DNA of 64,000 nucleotides from an uncultured Eubacteriales bacterium (lineage in GTDB: Bacteria > Bacillota > Clostridia > Oscillospirales > Oscillospiraceae): assembly GCA_900544765.1 (NCBI GenBank), contig UQWI01000005.1:128944-192943 (forward strand), given 5' to 3'. Within the stretch, counting starts at the first letter, position 1; every line of letters begins with the position of its first letter. The notes below the pieces were generated by a model. It was not told the DNA's origin. It ran no database searches and was given only the letters and a program-made list of their open reading frames with translations. A program made the position numbers and the translations under genes. This document shows, piece by piece, positions 11,370-20,528 of this stretch.

Positions 11370-11373
<4 letters not shown>

Positions 11374-12914
11374 AAAGCATATACTTCAGGAACTTCCTGT
11401 CCACGGCCCTGATGGTGCTGATGAGCTTCCTTATCATCGGCGTCGCGCTTATATTCCTGGGACAGAACTTCATAATAAGCTCGCACCGCGACGACATGAA
11501 GTCCAACGCGGAAATCGTCTCGGGATACATCAAGACCGTGGACGCCGACGACTATCCGAACTGGGAGACGAGGATAAGCCTCAGCGTCGCGTCCGGCATG
11601 TCTGGCAACGACATCTTTCTCACCAACTCCGACGGCCTCATCGTCTCCTGCTCCGACGACCCCGGCAAGTGCAGCCATATCGGCCGCCGCATAGACGCGG
11701 CCTACATGTACGAGCTGCAAAGCAGGGGCGAGCTGAACACCGTTTCCGACCTTGGGGGCATTTTCCCCTCGCAGCGCTATATATACGCCATGCCCGTGGC
11801 CGGCGGCGAGGGCGACATCTTTGTAAGCTCTTCCCGCTCCACCATCATCGGCGCGTGGGACTCCTTCATCTGGGTGTTCTTTGCCGTGACGCTGGCGGTG
11901 CTCTCCCTGGCCCTTGTGATGAGCCTCGTCATATCCAAGAAGGTCTCCGAGCCGCTGGACGAGATGACCGCCGCAGCCCGCCGCTTTGCGCACGGCGACT
12001 TCTCCGTGCGCGTACGCGAGGACAAGGGCACCGACGAGCTGGCCGCGCTCACGCGCTCCTTCAACAACATGGCCGACTCGCTCGAGCGCAGCGAAGAGCT
12101 GCGAAACGAGTTTATAGCCAACGTCTCGCACGAGCTCAAGACGCCCATGACCACCATCGCCGGTTTCGCCGACGGCATCCTCGACGGCACCATCCCCAAA
12201 GAGGAGGAGGACAAATACCTCGCCACCATCGCCGACGAGACCCGCCGTCTGAGCCGCCTCGTGCGCCACATGCTCAGCCTCTCGCGCATGAGAAGCGAGG
12301 GCTCCGACATGACCAAGCGGCGCGACTTCGACTTGAACGAGCTGATAATCCGCACACTTCTCAACTTCGACACTCGCGCCGAGGACAAGAAGCTCGACAT
12401 GGATTTGCAGCTGCCAGAGGACCACATGATGGTCACGGCCGACCCGGATTCCATAACCCAGGTCATATACAACCTGCTAGACAACGCCATCAAATTCGCC
12501 GACGAGGGCAGCACCATTACCTTGGCGCTCTGGAAGCAGAACGGCAAGGCCTACGTCTCGGTCAAGGACCGCGGGGACACCATCCCGCCCGACGACCTGC
12601 CGCTCATCTTCGACCGCTTCCACAAATCTGACCGCTCACGCAGCAAGGACCGCGACGGCGTGGGCCTCGGCCTCTACCTCGTCAAGAGCATACTCGACGC
12701 CCACAACGAGGATATAGCCGTCACCAGCGCCGACGGCGTTACCGAATTTGTTTTCACCCTCACCCTCGCGCGCGAGGTGCCAAAGAGCGAAAAGGCAAAG
12801 GCCGAAAAGGCGGCGGCCAAGGCAGAGAAGGCAAAGGCGGGCTCCGCCCGTAAGCGCAGCGCCTCCGAAAAGGGCGGTGCGGACAAGGCGCCTCCGGGCG
12901 GCGCTGAGAAATAA
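11370..12914 (+). CDS. PhoR/VicK-type membrane sensor histidine kinase
   Basis: 514 aa. TM1 at about 8-30, an extracellular sensor of about 135 residues, TM2 at about 168-190, HAMP (KVSEPLDEMTAAARRFAHGD), HisKA with phosphoacceptor His254 (ANVSHELKTPM), and HATPase with N box NLLDNAIKFA and G box DGVGLGLYLVK. After the ATPase domain comes an unusual tail of about 45 residues made almost only of Lys, Ala, Glu, Ser and Gly. Partner of the adjacent regulator. Confidence 0.93.
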
Positions 12915-13016
12915 CGCCGGCGCATCGCCCCGGCACATTTACAGAATGTTTGTATTTTATTCATAGGCACAACAAATTTCCCTTGTACTATGAAATTGCT
13001 TCAGGGGGTAACCTTC

Positions 13017-14393
13017 ATGAACGAAGACAACAAGAGACGTCTGGCAGAGTGGTACGGCACCCGGCCCGGCGCCGGCCCCGTGGGGCACACAGACGAATCG
13101 GAGCGGACGGCTGACCTTTCCTCACAAATACCTCCCCGCCGCCCCTCCGGTTCCTCTCCCACCTACAGAGAGCCCTTCTGGTCCGAGGACGGGCAGGAGG
13201 GCGCGCCCCCCCGCAAAAAGCACTTCGGCGCGCGTGTTGCCGGTATCTGCACCCTGGCGGTTGTAATTATCGCCGCGACCGCGCTGCTGTTCTCCAACAG
13301 CGGCAGGGCGTTCGACCCCATTGTCAGCCACACCGCCGCACCCGGCGACAAGGACATGCAGGAGTTCTTTGAAAACTACTACGACGACGCGAAGAGCAGC
13401 ACCTGGAGCAGCACAATGCCGCGGGCCGAAACCGGCACGGGCGTGACGCTCAGCCTCACTCCCCGTCCGGAGGATGTGCAGCTGAGCCTCAGCGAAGTGT
13501 ATGAGCGCTGCATAGGCTCCGTAGTGGCCATAAATACCGTCGCCGAGGGCAACAGCTACCTGCTGGGCTCCGGCATAATTATGACAGAGGACGGATACAT
13601 CCTCACCAACAGCCATGTGCTCGACGGCGCCAAAGAAGCCGTCGTGACGCTCTGGGACGACCGGCAGTTCGACGCCAGCCTGGTCGGCGCGGACAGTGCC
13701 AGTGATTTGGCCGTCATAAAGATAGACGCCGACGGCCTGCCCGCCGCTGAGTTCTGCGCGGACACCGTGCATGTCGGCGAAGCGGTCGCCGCCATAGGCA
13801 ACCCGCTGGGTACAGAGCTGCGCGGCACGATGACCGACGGCATAGTCTCCGCCGTCAGCCGCGATATGCACTACACCGGCCACCCCCTCACGCTGATACA
13901 GACCAACGCCGCCATCAACGAGGGCAACTCCGGCGGCCCGCTGCTCAACATGCAGGGCCAGGTAGTGGGTATGACCAGCATGAAGCTAGTCTCCTCCTAC
14001 GCCGGCTCCAGCATCGAGGGCATAGGCTTTGCAATCCCGACCGGGACCATCAAGGAGATAGCCGACGAGCTCATAGAAAACGGGCGTGTACTCGGCCGTC
14101 CGGCCCTGGGTATAACCGTCGGCGCCATTCCTTCGGACGCGGCCCAGTACTTCGAGATACCGAACGGGCTGTACGTCAAGAGCGTAGGGCAAGTCAGCGA
14201 CGCCGCTGCCAAGGGCATAAGGACCGGTGACGTTATAACCTCCGTAAACGGCACGGAAGTGCTTACAACCTCCGACCTCTCCGCCTTGCTTGACAACATG
14301 TCTGTCGGAGACATCGTAACGCTGACGGTTTACCGCTCCGGCAGCACCTTCGACGTCGACATCACGCTGCAAGAGTTCTCCGATATCTACTGA
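13017..14393 (+). CDS. HtrA/DegP-type serine protease with one PDZ domain
   Basis: 458 aa. A cytoplasmic Pro/Arg-rich N-terminus of about 75 residues is followed by one membrane helix, so the protease domain is outside. The trypsin-like catalytic triad is visible as His200 (TNSHVLDG), Asp230 (SDLAVIKID) and Ser305 (NEGNSGGPL). A single PDZ domain follows, ending in the family pattern GDIVTLTVYRSG. Quality control of extracytoplasmic proteins is the likely role. Start at 13017 follows CAGGGGG by 8 bases. It lies 100 bp behind the sensor kinase, a common arrangement for envelope-stress modules. Confidence 0.92.
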   Translation: MNEDNKRRLAEWYGTRPGAGPVGHTDESERTADLSSQIPPRRPSGSSPTYREPFWSEDGQEGAPPRKKHFGARVAGICTLAVVIIAATALLFSNSGRAFDPIVSHTAAPGDKDMQEFFENYYDDAKSSTWSSTMPRAETGTGVTLSLTPRPEDVQLSLSEVYERCIGSVVAINTVAEGNSYLLGSGIIMTEDGYILTNSHVLDGAKEAVVTLWDDRQFDASLVGADSASDLAVIKIDADGLPAAEFCADTVHVGEAVAAIGNPLGTELRGTMTDGIVSAVSRDMHYTGHPLTLIQTNAAINEGNSGGPLLNMQGQVVGMTSMKLVSSYAGSSIEGIGFAIPTGTIKEIADELIENGRVLGRPALGITVGAIPSDAAQYFEIPNGLYVKSVGQVSDAAAKGIRTGDVITSVNGTEVLTTSDLSALLDNMSVGDIVTLTVYRSGSTFDVDITLQEFSDIY

Positions 14394-14436
14394 TACCTCA
14401 CTCCTTTTCCATACATTTCCCCTCTCTTTTACGCAG

Positions 14437-14465
14437 CGCCCCCGGAGGCTGAGCCTCCGGGGGCG
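14437..14465 (+). terminator. Terminator after the HtrA gene
   Basis: A 13-bp GC stem around a short TGA loop, followed by a T-rich stretch. It also sits at the 3' end of the convergent minus-strand gene and probably serves both. Confidence 0.75.
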
Positions 14466-14472
14466 TTGTATT

Positions 14473-14808
14473 TCAAAGTTTTTTCGCACCCGGCTCCGTC
14501 AGGCACTCGGCGAGCAGCTCCTCAAGCTCCCCGCTGTGGTCCTCGGCCGGATCCTCGTATTTTAGCTCCTTTGCCACGGAGAACTCGAAGCTCTCAGGCC
14601 CGTACTCCTTCCACAGCCGCATCAGCTCGCGGTTGCGGTGGCTGCCCAGCTCCAGCTGGAAGCGCGCGCCGTTTATCACGGCTTTCGTGTCCTTTGCCGC
14701 CGCGAAGAACGCGTCTCCCGTCGCCGTGCAGCGTATCGCAACCACGCCCATCTGAGGATGCCTGCCCTTGTACGCCTCCATCAGCTCCCTGCGCTTTTCC
14801 TTTTCCAT
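14473..14808 (-). CDS. GIY-YIG-like domain protein
   Basis: 111 aa. The central part (MGVVAIRCTATGDAFFAAAK, then LGSHRNRELMRLWKEYGPES) matches the small GIY-YIG relatives found in many Clostridia, sometimes called LuxR-like GIY-YIG. The usual G-x-Y/Y-x-G catalytic residues are not clear here, so nuclease activity is doubtful. An N-terminal basic helix and an acidic C-terminus flank the domain. The start at 14808 is set by AGGAGG; a longer frame exists upstream without a ribosome site. Confidence 0.65.
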   Translation of the reverse strand: MEKEKRRELMEAYKGRHPQMGVVAIRCTATGDAFFAAAKDTKAVINGARFQLELGSHRNRELMRLWKEYGPESFEFSVAKELKYEDPAEDHSGELEELLAECLTEPGAKKL

Positions 14809-15003
14809 TTGCTTCTGCCTCCTCTGAGTATTAATTCTTGCGCTCCTGCGCCTCGGCGGCGCAACCAATAGCGTTAATGTAAGTCATCAAACGCAAATCC
14901 GGCGCCGACAACCTGCCTACTTGCTCAAATCATGTTTTTCGCGGGGCTCCGTCTCGTGAAAAACACTTCTCGTCCCGCAAGTGTGAAAACTCCGCCTTAA
15001 AAT

Positions 15004-15135
15004 TATCGGCCCGGGGCTTTGCCTCGGGCCGATACCTTATCTTGCGCCGTGGCGGCGCAACCGCCTTGCCGTGCAAGGCGAGGGGGTATCGCGGCATTTA
15101 TGCCGCGTATCTAGGGGGGAACTGGTTCCCCCTAG
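15004..15135. repeat. Array of five consecutive hairpins downstream of rny
   Basis: In 132 bases: TATCGGCCC/GGGCCGATA (15004-15034), TTGCGCC/GGCGCAA (15042-15060), CGCCTTGC/GCAAGGCG (15062-15080), CGCGGCA/TGCCGCG (15090-15107) and CTAGGGGG/CCCCTAG (15111-15135). Each has a tiny loop and almost no spacer to the next. The last could end rny transcription. The stretch 14809-15003 in front of it holds no gene I can see. Confidence 0.7.
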
Positions 15136-15140
15136 AGGTT

Positions 15141-16688
15141 TTATTTCGCGTATTCCACGGCCTTGGTCTCGCGCAGGACGTGGACCTTTATCTGGCCGGG
15201 ATAAGTGAGCTCGCTCTCTATCTTCTTGGCGATGTTGCGGGCGAGCAGCACCATTTCGTCCTCGCTGACCTCGTCGGGCTTGACCATGACGCGAATCTCG
15301 CGTCCGGCCTGGATGGCGTAGCAGCTCTCGATGCCCGGGAAGCTGCGGGTGACCTCCTCGAGCTTCTCGAGGCGCTTGACGTAGTTCTCGATGTTCTCGC
15401 GGCGGGCGCCCGGGCGGGACGCGGAAATGGCGTCGGCGGCCTGGACCAGGCAGGCAATCACGCTGTGCGGCTCCACGTCGTTGTGGTGCGCCTCGATTGC
15501 GTGGATGACTTCCGGCGACTCCTTGTACTTGCGGGCGATGTCCACGCCGATGGTGACGTGGCTGCCTTCGACCTCGTGGTCAATGCTCTTGCCAAGGTCG
15601 TGGAGCAGGCCGGCGCGCTTGGCCGTCTGGACGTCCACGCCCAGCTCCGCGGCGAGCAGCCCCGCGATGTGCGCGACCTCGATGGAGTGGTTGAGGACGT
15701 TCTGGCCGTAGCTGGTACGGTACTTCATACGGCCGAGCAGGCGGATTATCTCCGGGTGCAGGCCATGGATGTTCGTCTCGAACGCGGCGCGCTCGCCCTC
15801 GGCCTTGATGGTCGCGTTGACCTCGCGCTGGGCCTTGGCCACCATCTCTTCGATGCGGGCCGGGTGGATGCGTCCGTCCTGGATGAGCCTTTCCAGCGCT
15901 ATGCGCGCTATCTCGCGCCTGACAGGGTCGAAGCTGGATACGGTTATCGTCTCCGGGGTGTCGTCGATAATCAAATCGCAGCCGGTGAGAGTTTCGATGG
16001 AACGAATGTTGCGTCCCTCTCGTCCTATAATACGGCCCTTCATCTCGTCGTTGGGGAGTGGTACGACGGAGACGGTTATCTCACTGGCATGGTCGGCGGC
16101 GCAGCGCTGGATGGCGGTGGCGATTATCTCGCGCGCCTTCTCCTCTGCCTCGTCCTTGTACCTGGCCTCGACCTCGCGCACCTTGGCGGCCATTTCGTGA
16201 GTCACCTCGGTCTCAACATTGGAGATGAGGTACTGCTTGGCCTCGTCAACCGTGTAGCCGGATATCTTCTCAAGCATTTCAAGCTGGCTCTTCTTGACAA
16301 GCTTGATCTCCTCCTGCATGGTTTCGGCCTGGCTCAGCTTCTGGTTGAGGGCTTCGGTCTTTTTCTCCAGGGCGTCGTTCTTGCGGTCGAGGTTCTCTTC
16401 TTTCTGCTGCAAGCGGCGCTCCTGCTTGGAGAGCTCGTTGCGGCGCTCCTTGACCTCGCGCTCGTACTCCGTGCGGTTTTTGTGAATCTCCTCGCGCGCC
16501 TCAACCAACGCCTCGCGCTTTTTGCTCTCGGCGGCCTTGATGGACTCGTTGATGATACGCTTGGCTTCCTCTTCCGCGCTGGATATCTCGCGCTCGGCGA
16601 CCTTTTTGCGGTACATTATGCCCAGCAGGAACCCTATGACAAGCACCACGATCACACCGACCACGATGCCCACTATTGTCCAAAACAT
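15141..16688 (-). CDS. rny: Ribonuclease Y
   Basis: 515 aa. Membrane-bound endoribonuclease that starts mRNA decay. One TM helix at 4-24, a long Glu/Lys/Arg coiled coil at about 30-190, a KH RNA-binding domain ([20 protein letters not shown]), and an HD phosphohydrolase domain with [14 protein letters not shown] and the metal-binding LLHDLGK. Length and order are exactly those of the family. The ATG at 16688 is 14 bases from AGGGAGG, longer than usual; an in-frame ATT nearer the ribosome site cannot be excluded. Its usual neighbour ymdB lies 11 kb away here. Confidence 0.96.
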   Translation of the reverse strand: MFWTIVGIVVGVIVVLVIGFLLGIMYRKKVAEREISSAEEEAKRIINESIKAAESKKREALVEAREEIHKNRTEYEREVKERRNELSKQERRLQQKEENLDRKNDALEKKTEALNQKLSQAETMQEEIKLVKKSQLEMLEKISGYTVDEAKQYLISNVETEVTHEMAAKVREVEARYKDEAEEKAREIIATAIQRCAADHASEITVSVVPLPNDEMKGRIIGREGRNIRSIETLTGCDLIIDDTPETITVSSFDPVRREIARIALERLIQDGRIHPARIEEMVAKAQREVNATIKAEGERAAFETNIHGLHPEIIRLLGRMKYRTSYGQNVLNHSIEVAHIAGLLAAELGVDVQTAKRAGLLHDLGKSIDHEVEGSHVTIGVDIARKYKESPEVIHAIEAHHNDVEPHSVIACLVQAADAISASRPGARRENIENYVKRLEKLEEVTRSFPGIESCYAIQAGREIRVMVKPDEVSEDEMVLLARNIAKKIESELTYPGQIKVHVLRETKAVEYAK

Positions 16689-16826
16689 AGTTTCAATATA
16701 CGCCTCCCTTTCTTGTAGGATAGAAAAATAATGGGGCGAAAGCGCGCCGTTTCCGCGTCCGGCTCCGCCCCCGTAAAGTTTAATATCAAAGGGGTCTCCC
16801 CATGACCCCTGAAATATTATCATGTC

Positions 16827-16856
16827 ATTTTACACCACTGTCTGGCTTTATGTCAA
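16827..16856 (-). promoter_or_regulatory. Promoter of rny
   Basis: On the minus strand TTGACA (16851-16856) and TAAAAT (16827-16832) are separated by 18 bp, leaving a leader of about 130 nt. Confidence 0.6.
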
Positions 16857-16888
16857 GCTTGTACAGCCGCGCCGTTCGTCTATTTTGC

Positions 16889-16917
16889 TTGATATGTCAA
16901 TGCCGCCGGAGTATAAT
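16889..16917 (+). promoter_or_regulatory. Promoter of the glycosyltransferase operon
   Basis: TTGATA at 16889-16894, 17-bp spacer, perfect TATAAT at 16912-16917, 27 bp before the TTG start at 16944. Confidence 0.8.
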
Positions 16918-16943
16918 CAAAAACCGGCAAAAGAGGTGTTTGA

Positions 16944-18356
16944 TTGGGTACAGGCATCATAGACAACAGAACATGGCTCGACACCGCCCTGTCCGTGCTC
17001 CTCACGGCAATCTGTGCGGCGATGTGCGCGTCCGCGGCGGTATACGCGCTGAACTTCTCCATCGCCGCCGGCGCGGCTGTCTGCGTTTGCGGGGCAGCCG
17101 CCGCACTGCTGTGTATTCTTCTGCCGCGCTGTGTAAAGAATCTGGATGCGAAGCATCTCGCGCTGACAGTGTGCCTGCTCGCTTTCGGCCTGCGCGCCGT
17201 GTATGTGCTCACGGTTGAAAGCGTACCGGTGAGCGACTTTGAGCTGCTCTACGGCGCAGCCCGGGGCCTGGCCTCAGGCGACGCCTCGGCGCTGGAGGCC
17301 GAGTATTTCCAGCTCTGGGGCTACCAGATACCCTTCGTGCTCTATGAGGCGCTCATCGTCTCGCTCTCCGGCGGCGCCGCGGCGCTCGCGCTGCTCAACG
17401 CGCTCTGGGGAGCGATGACGGCGGGGCTGGTCTTTGCGCTCGCCCGGCGCTTCGTCTCCGACGGCGCTGCCTTCGCTGCCGCCTTGCTCTACGCCGTATG
17501 CCCCGACGCCGTTATGCTCACGCCCGCGCTGACCAACCAGTGCATTTCCCTGGCCTTCATCCTGCTTGGCGTGTACCTGGCCTGCTCGCCCTCTTGGCGG
17601 CGTCAGCTCCCTGCGGGGCTCGCGCTCGCATTCGGAGACCTGATGCGGCCCGAGGGCCTGCTCGCGCTGGCGGGCCTGGCCGTCGCGCTGCTGCTCACGC
17701 TGATACGCCGCGACGGCGGCGTCAAAAAGCGCGCCATCGGCTTTGCCGCGCTGTTGGCGGCATATTTCGCGCTCAAACTGGCGGTGTCCGGTGCGATAGC
17801 CCTGTCGTGCATTGCTCCCGGAGGCATCGGAAACGCCGTGCCGGAGTGGAAATTCGTCCTCGGCCTCGACACCGCCACGGGCGGGATGTACGACGCCGGT
17901 ATGGAGTACATCCTGGACATCACCGACGCCTCCGAGAGGCGGGCGGCCGCCCTGGACGCCATACGCGCCTCGCTGGATAACGCAGGAGGACCCGGCGGGC
18001 TCCTGCTGTTCTTCATAGAGAAGGCCGCCTCCTTCTGGGGCCGCTTCGAGGACAGCTGGCTCGGCGCGGCAAACGCCTCGGACGCGCTGATGCAGTACGG
18101 CGGGCGCGCCGTGTTTATAGCCGCCTGCGGGCTTGCGGCCCTCGGCGGCGCGGAGCGGCGCACAGACTTTGCCTCCAACTGCGTGAAGGCCGTGGTCTGC
18201 GCCAACTTTGCGGCTTACCTGCTCATTGAGGTGCAGCCGCGCTACAGGTATTTTGTCCTGCCCTTCGTCTGCGTGCTCGCGGCGTTGGGAATAGAGCGAG
18301 CCGCGCGCCCGGGCGCTTCGCTCCTGTCTGGACATCGGCGCGGCAAAAGTGTATAA
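16944..18356 (+). CDS. Polytopic membrane glycosyltransferase, GT39/ArnT-like
   Basis: 470 aa, about ten hydrophobic helices. After the first helices the loop VPVSDFELLYGAARGL holds the acidic residue that GT39/GT83 lipid-linked sugar transferases use near the membrane surface; the pattern RPEGLLALAGLAV in a later helix end is also common in this group. It probably moves a sugar from a polyprenyl phosphate donor to an outer-face acceptor. The TTG start follows AGAGGTG by 5 bases. Forms an operon with the next gene, 40 bp downstream. Confidence 0.7.
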   Translation: MGTGIIDNRTWLDTALSVLLTAICAAMCASAAVYALNFSIAAGAAVCVCGAAAALLCILLPRCVKNLDAKHLALTVCLLAFGLRAVYVLTVESVPVSDFELLYGAARGLASGDASALEAEYFQLWGYQIPFVLYEALIVSLSGGAAALALLNALWGAMTAGLVFALARRFVSDGAAFAAALLYAVCPDAVMLTPALTNQCISLAFILLGVYLACSPSWRRQLPAGLALAFGDLMRPEGLLALAGLAVALLLTLIRRDGGVKKRAIGFAALLAAYFALKLAVSGAIALSCIAPGGIGNAVPEWKFVLGLDTATGGMYDAGMEYILDITDASERRAAALDAIRASLDNAGGPGGLLLFFIEKAASFWGRFEDSWLGAANASDALMQYGGRAVFIAACGLAALGGAERRTDFASNCVKAVVCANFAAYLLIEVQPRYRYFVLPFVCVLAALGIERAARPGASLLSGHRRGKSV

Positions 18357-18395
18357 TGTTAAAATGATTCATATTTGACCAATGAGGTAAAGCGT

Positions 18396-20243
18396 ATGTC
18401 CTACCTTACTTATATATTCCCCGTTCTCGCGGTTTTCTTCGTGCTGATGGCCGCGAGGCAATGGCTGCCCGCGCTCTCGTCCCCGCGTCTGCCGCAGGAT
18501 CCGGACACCGGGCGGAAAGTAAAGCCGCGCTTCAGCTTCGACGCGCCTGCGGGCAGGCTGGAACGCCTCGACGCCGTGCTGTGCCTCGTCATAACCGTCT
18601 GCTACGCCGTCGTGGCCTTCACCGGCCTCGGCGACATGAGCGCACCGCAGAGCTGGTGCCGCTTCACCGCGAGAGGGCAGTACGCGCTCATCGACCTCGG
18701 CGAAGAGTACGACATCGGCATCGTGCGCTATTACACCGGGCTGCACACCGGCAGGTACGAGCTGCAGTTCTCCGACGACGGAGACACCTGGCGCGACGCC
18801 GGGGAGCTCAGCCAGGAGTACAACGAGCTCTTCAAATGGCTCGACTACTTCCCCGCCTATGAGGGCGTCGAGGACACCACGGCGCGCTACATCCGCCTCG
18901 TCTCCTCGGACGAGCTCGATTTGGGCGAGCTAGCCGTCTACGACGCTGACGGGAACCTGCTCGACGCCTCCGGCTTCGAGTACGAGGCGGGCTGCGCCCC
19001 GCTCTTCGACGAGCAGGACACCGTACCCGTGCGCCCGTCGTATATGAACTCGAGCTACTTCGACGAGATATACCACGCGCGCACCGCGCTCGAGCACATC
19101 GAGAACGTCTACCCCTACGAGATAACCCACCCGCCCCTGGGCAAGGAGATAATAGGCATAGGCATCCGCCTCTTCGGCATGACGCCCTTCGGCTGGCGCT
19201 TCATGGGCACGCTCTTCGGCGTGCTGATGCTGCCCATACTGTATGTGTTCCTCAAGCGCCTGACGCGCTCGAGCGCAATCACCGCCTGCGCCACAATCAT
19301 CTTCGCCTTCGACTTCATGCACTTCGTGCAGACGCGAATCGCCACGATAGACACCTACGCCGTGTTCTTCATCCTGCTCATGTATCTGTTCATGTGGCGC
19401 TTCGTGAGCTCCGGCAAGTGGCGCTATCTCGCCCTCTCCGGCATATTCTTCGGCATAGGCGCGGCCAGCAAGTGGACGTGCATCTACGCGGGCGCGGGCC
19501 TCGCCGTAATCTGGCTCGTCTACTGGATTACGCAGGGGCGCAAGCCGCGTTTCGCCTCGCACTTCTTCGCCAACTGCGCTTTCTGCCTGGTTTTCTTCGT
19601 CGCCATACCGCTGGCCATATACTACGCGAGCTACTATCACTACGGCACGGCGAGCGGGCTCGAAGGCGGCGTGGGCATGTACTTCACGCGCGACTACTTC
19701 GACATCGTCTGGGACAACCAGGTCTACATGTGGGAATACCACTCCGACCTCGTGAGCACTCACCCCTACTCCTCCCGCTGGTACCAGTGGCTGGTGGACG
19801 CCAGGCCCATACTCTACTACCTCGAGTACTTCCCCGACGGCACGACCAAGAGCGCTTTCGGCGCCTTCCTGAACCCCATCTTCTGCTGGGCGGGCCTGCT
19901 GGCCGTCATCGCCAACGCCGTCTTTGCCTTCAGGGACCGTGACGGCCGGGCGGCCTTCATCGTGATAGGCTACCTGGCTCAGCTGCTGCCCTGGGTGCTG
20001 GTCACGCGCCTGACCTTTGCCTATCACTATTTCCCGAGCGAGGTGTTCATGCTGCTGGCCCTGGCCAACGTATGGCTGCGCATGAAGGAGCAGGGGCTAT
20101 TCCGCTGGGAGCGGAATATGTACGCCGTCACGGGCGTGAGCGCCGCGCTCTTCGTGGCCTACTACCCCGTCCTGACGGGCCTGCGCTGCGCGCTCTGGTA
20201 CACGCGCGGCTTCCTCAGGTGGTTCCCGTCGTGGCCATTTTAA
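18396..20243 (+). CDS. PMT-family (GT39) mannosyltransferase with F5/8C-like domain
   Basis: 615 aa. TM1, a further hydrophobic segment at about 62-75, then a beta-rich module at about 80-205 resembling a discoidin/F5-8 type C domain (YALIDLGEEYDIGIVRYYTG, QFSDDGDTWRDAG, ARYIRLVSSDELDLGELAVY). The PMT core starts with the catalytic acidic pair SSYFDEIYHARTALEH and continues with THPPLGKEIIGIG and many helices. Members transfer mannose from a polyprenyl-phosphate donor to Ser/Thr. Start at 18396 follows GAGGT. The domain fusion is the notable point. Confidence 0.85.
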   Translation: MSYLTYIFPVLAVFFVLMAARQWLPALSSPRLPQDPDTGRKVKPRFSFDAPAGRLERLDAVLCLVITVCYAVVAFTGLGDMSAPQSWCRFTARGQYALIDLGEEYDIGIVRYYTGLHTGRYELQFSDDGDTWRDAGELSQEYNELFKWLDYFPAYEGVEDTTARYIRLVSSDELDLGELAVYDADGNLLDASGFEYEAGCAPLFDEQDTVPVRPSYMNSSYFDEIYHARTALEHIENVYPYEITHPPLGKEIIGIGIRLFGMTPFGWRFMGTLFGVLMLPILYVFLKRLTRSSAITACATIIFAFDFMHFVQTRIATIDTYAVFFILLMYLFMWRFVSSGKWRYLALSGIFFGIGAASKWTCIYAGAGLAVIWLVYWITQGRKPRFASHFFANCAFCLVFFVAIPLAIYYASYYHYGTASGLEGGVGMYFTRDYFDIVWDNQVYMWEYHSDLVSTHPYSSRWYQWLVDARPILYYLEYFPDGTTKSAFGAFLNPIFCWAGLLAVIANAVFAFRDRDGRAAFIVIGYLAQLLPWVLVTRLTFAYHYFPSEVFMLLALANVWLRMKEQGLFRWERNMYAVTGVSAALFVAYYPVLTGLRCALWYTRGFLRWFPSWPF

Positions 20244-20281
20244 TTCAAAACGAATGGCACGCCATTCGTTTTGGATTAAAA
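20238..20281. repeat. 44-bp palindrome after the PMT gene
   Basis: Two 22-base arms (TTTTAATTCAAAACGAATGG and its near-perfect complement; two mismatches) meet without a loop. It overlaps the PMT stop codon. With A/T runs on both sides it may serve as a bidirectional terminator. Confidence 0.75.
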
Positions 20282-20342
20282 GCACCTCTCTGCGCGCGTC
20301 CGGACAAGTCCGTACACACTTGAGAGGCGAGCGGTGTTTTTT

Positions 20343-20446
20343 CCGAGGCAAAGCCCCGGAAAAAACAAATTAAAAGCGCGCGTTCAGCGCGCGACCCGAG
20401 GCAAAGCCCCGGAAAAAACAAATTAAAAGCGCGCGTTCAGCGCGCG
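20343..20446. repeat. Two tandem 53-bp repeats
   Basis: The unit starts CCGAGGCAAAGCCCCGG, continues with an A-rich stretch and ends with a CGCGCG-TTCAG-CGCGCG hairpin; the two copies are essentially identical. The first part matches, inverted, the hairpin at 15012-15029. The whole gap 20282-20528 contains no gene. Confidence 0.8.
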
Positions 20447-20528
20447 GCGCCAGGTTAGTCCCCGGAAACGGGTTTATTGCGCAAATTTATTTTATATCAG
20501 CTCTATTGAAGCAAGGTGACAACAGGAT

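Noticed and set aside
15042..16718. 558-codon open frame antisense to rny
   Set aside because: Composition is typical of a shadow frame and the minus strand encodes a full RNase Y.
20343..20446. CRISPR array
   Set aside because: Only two units joined without unique spacers, each self-complementary; no cas genes.
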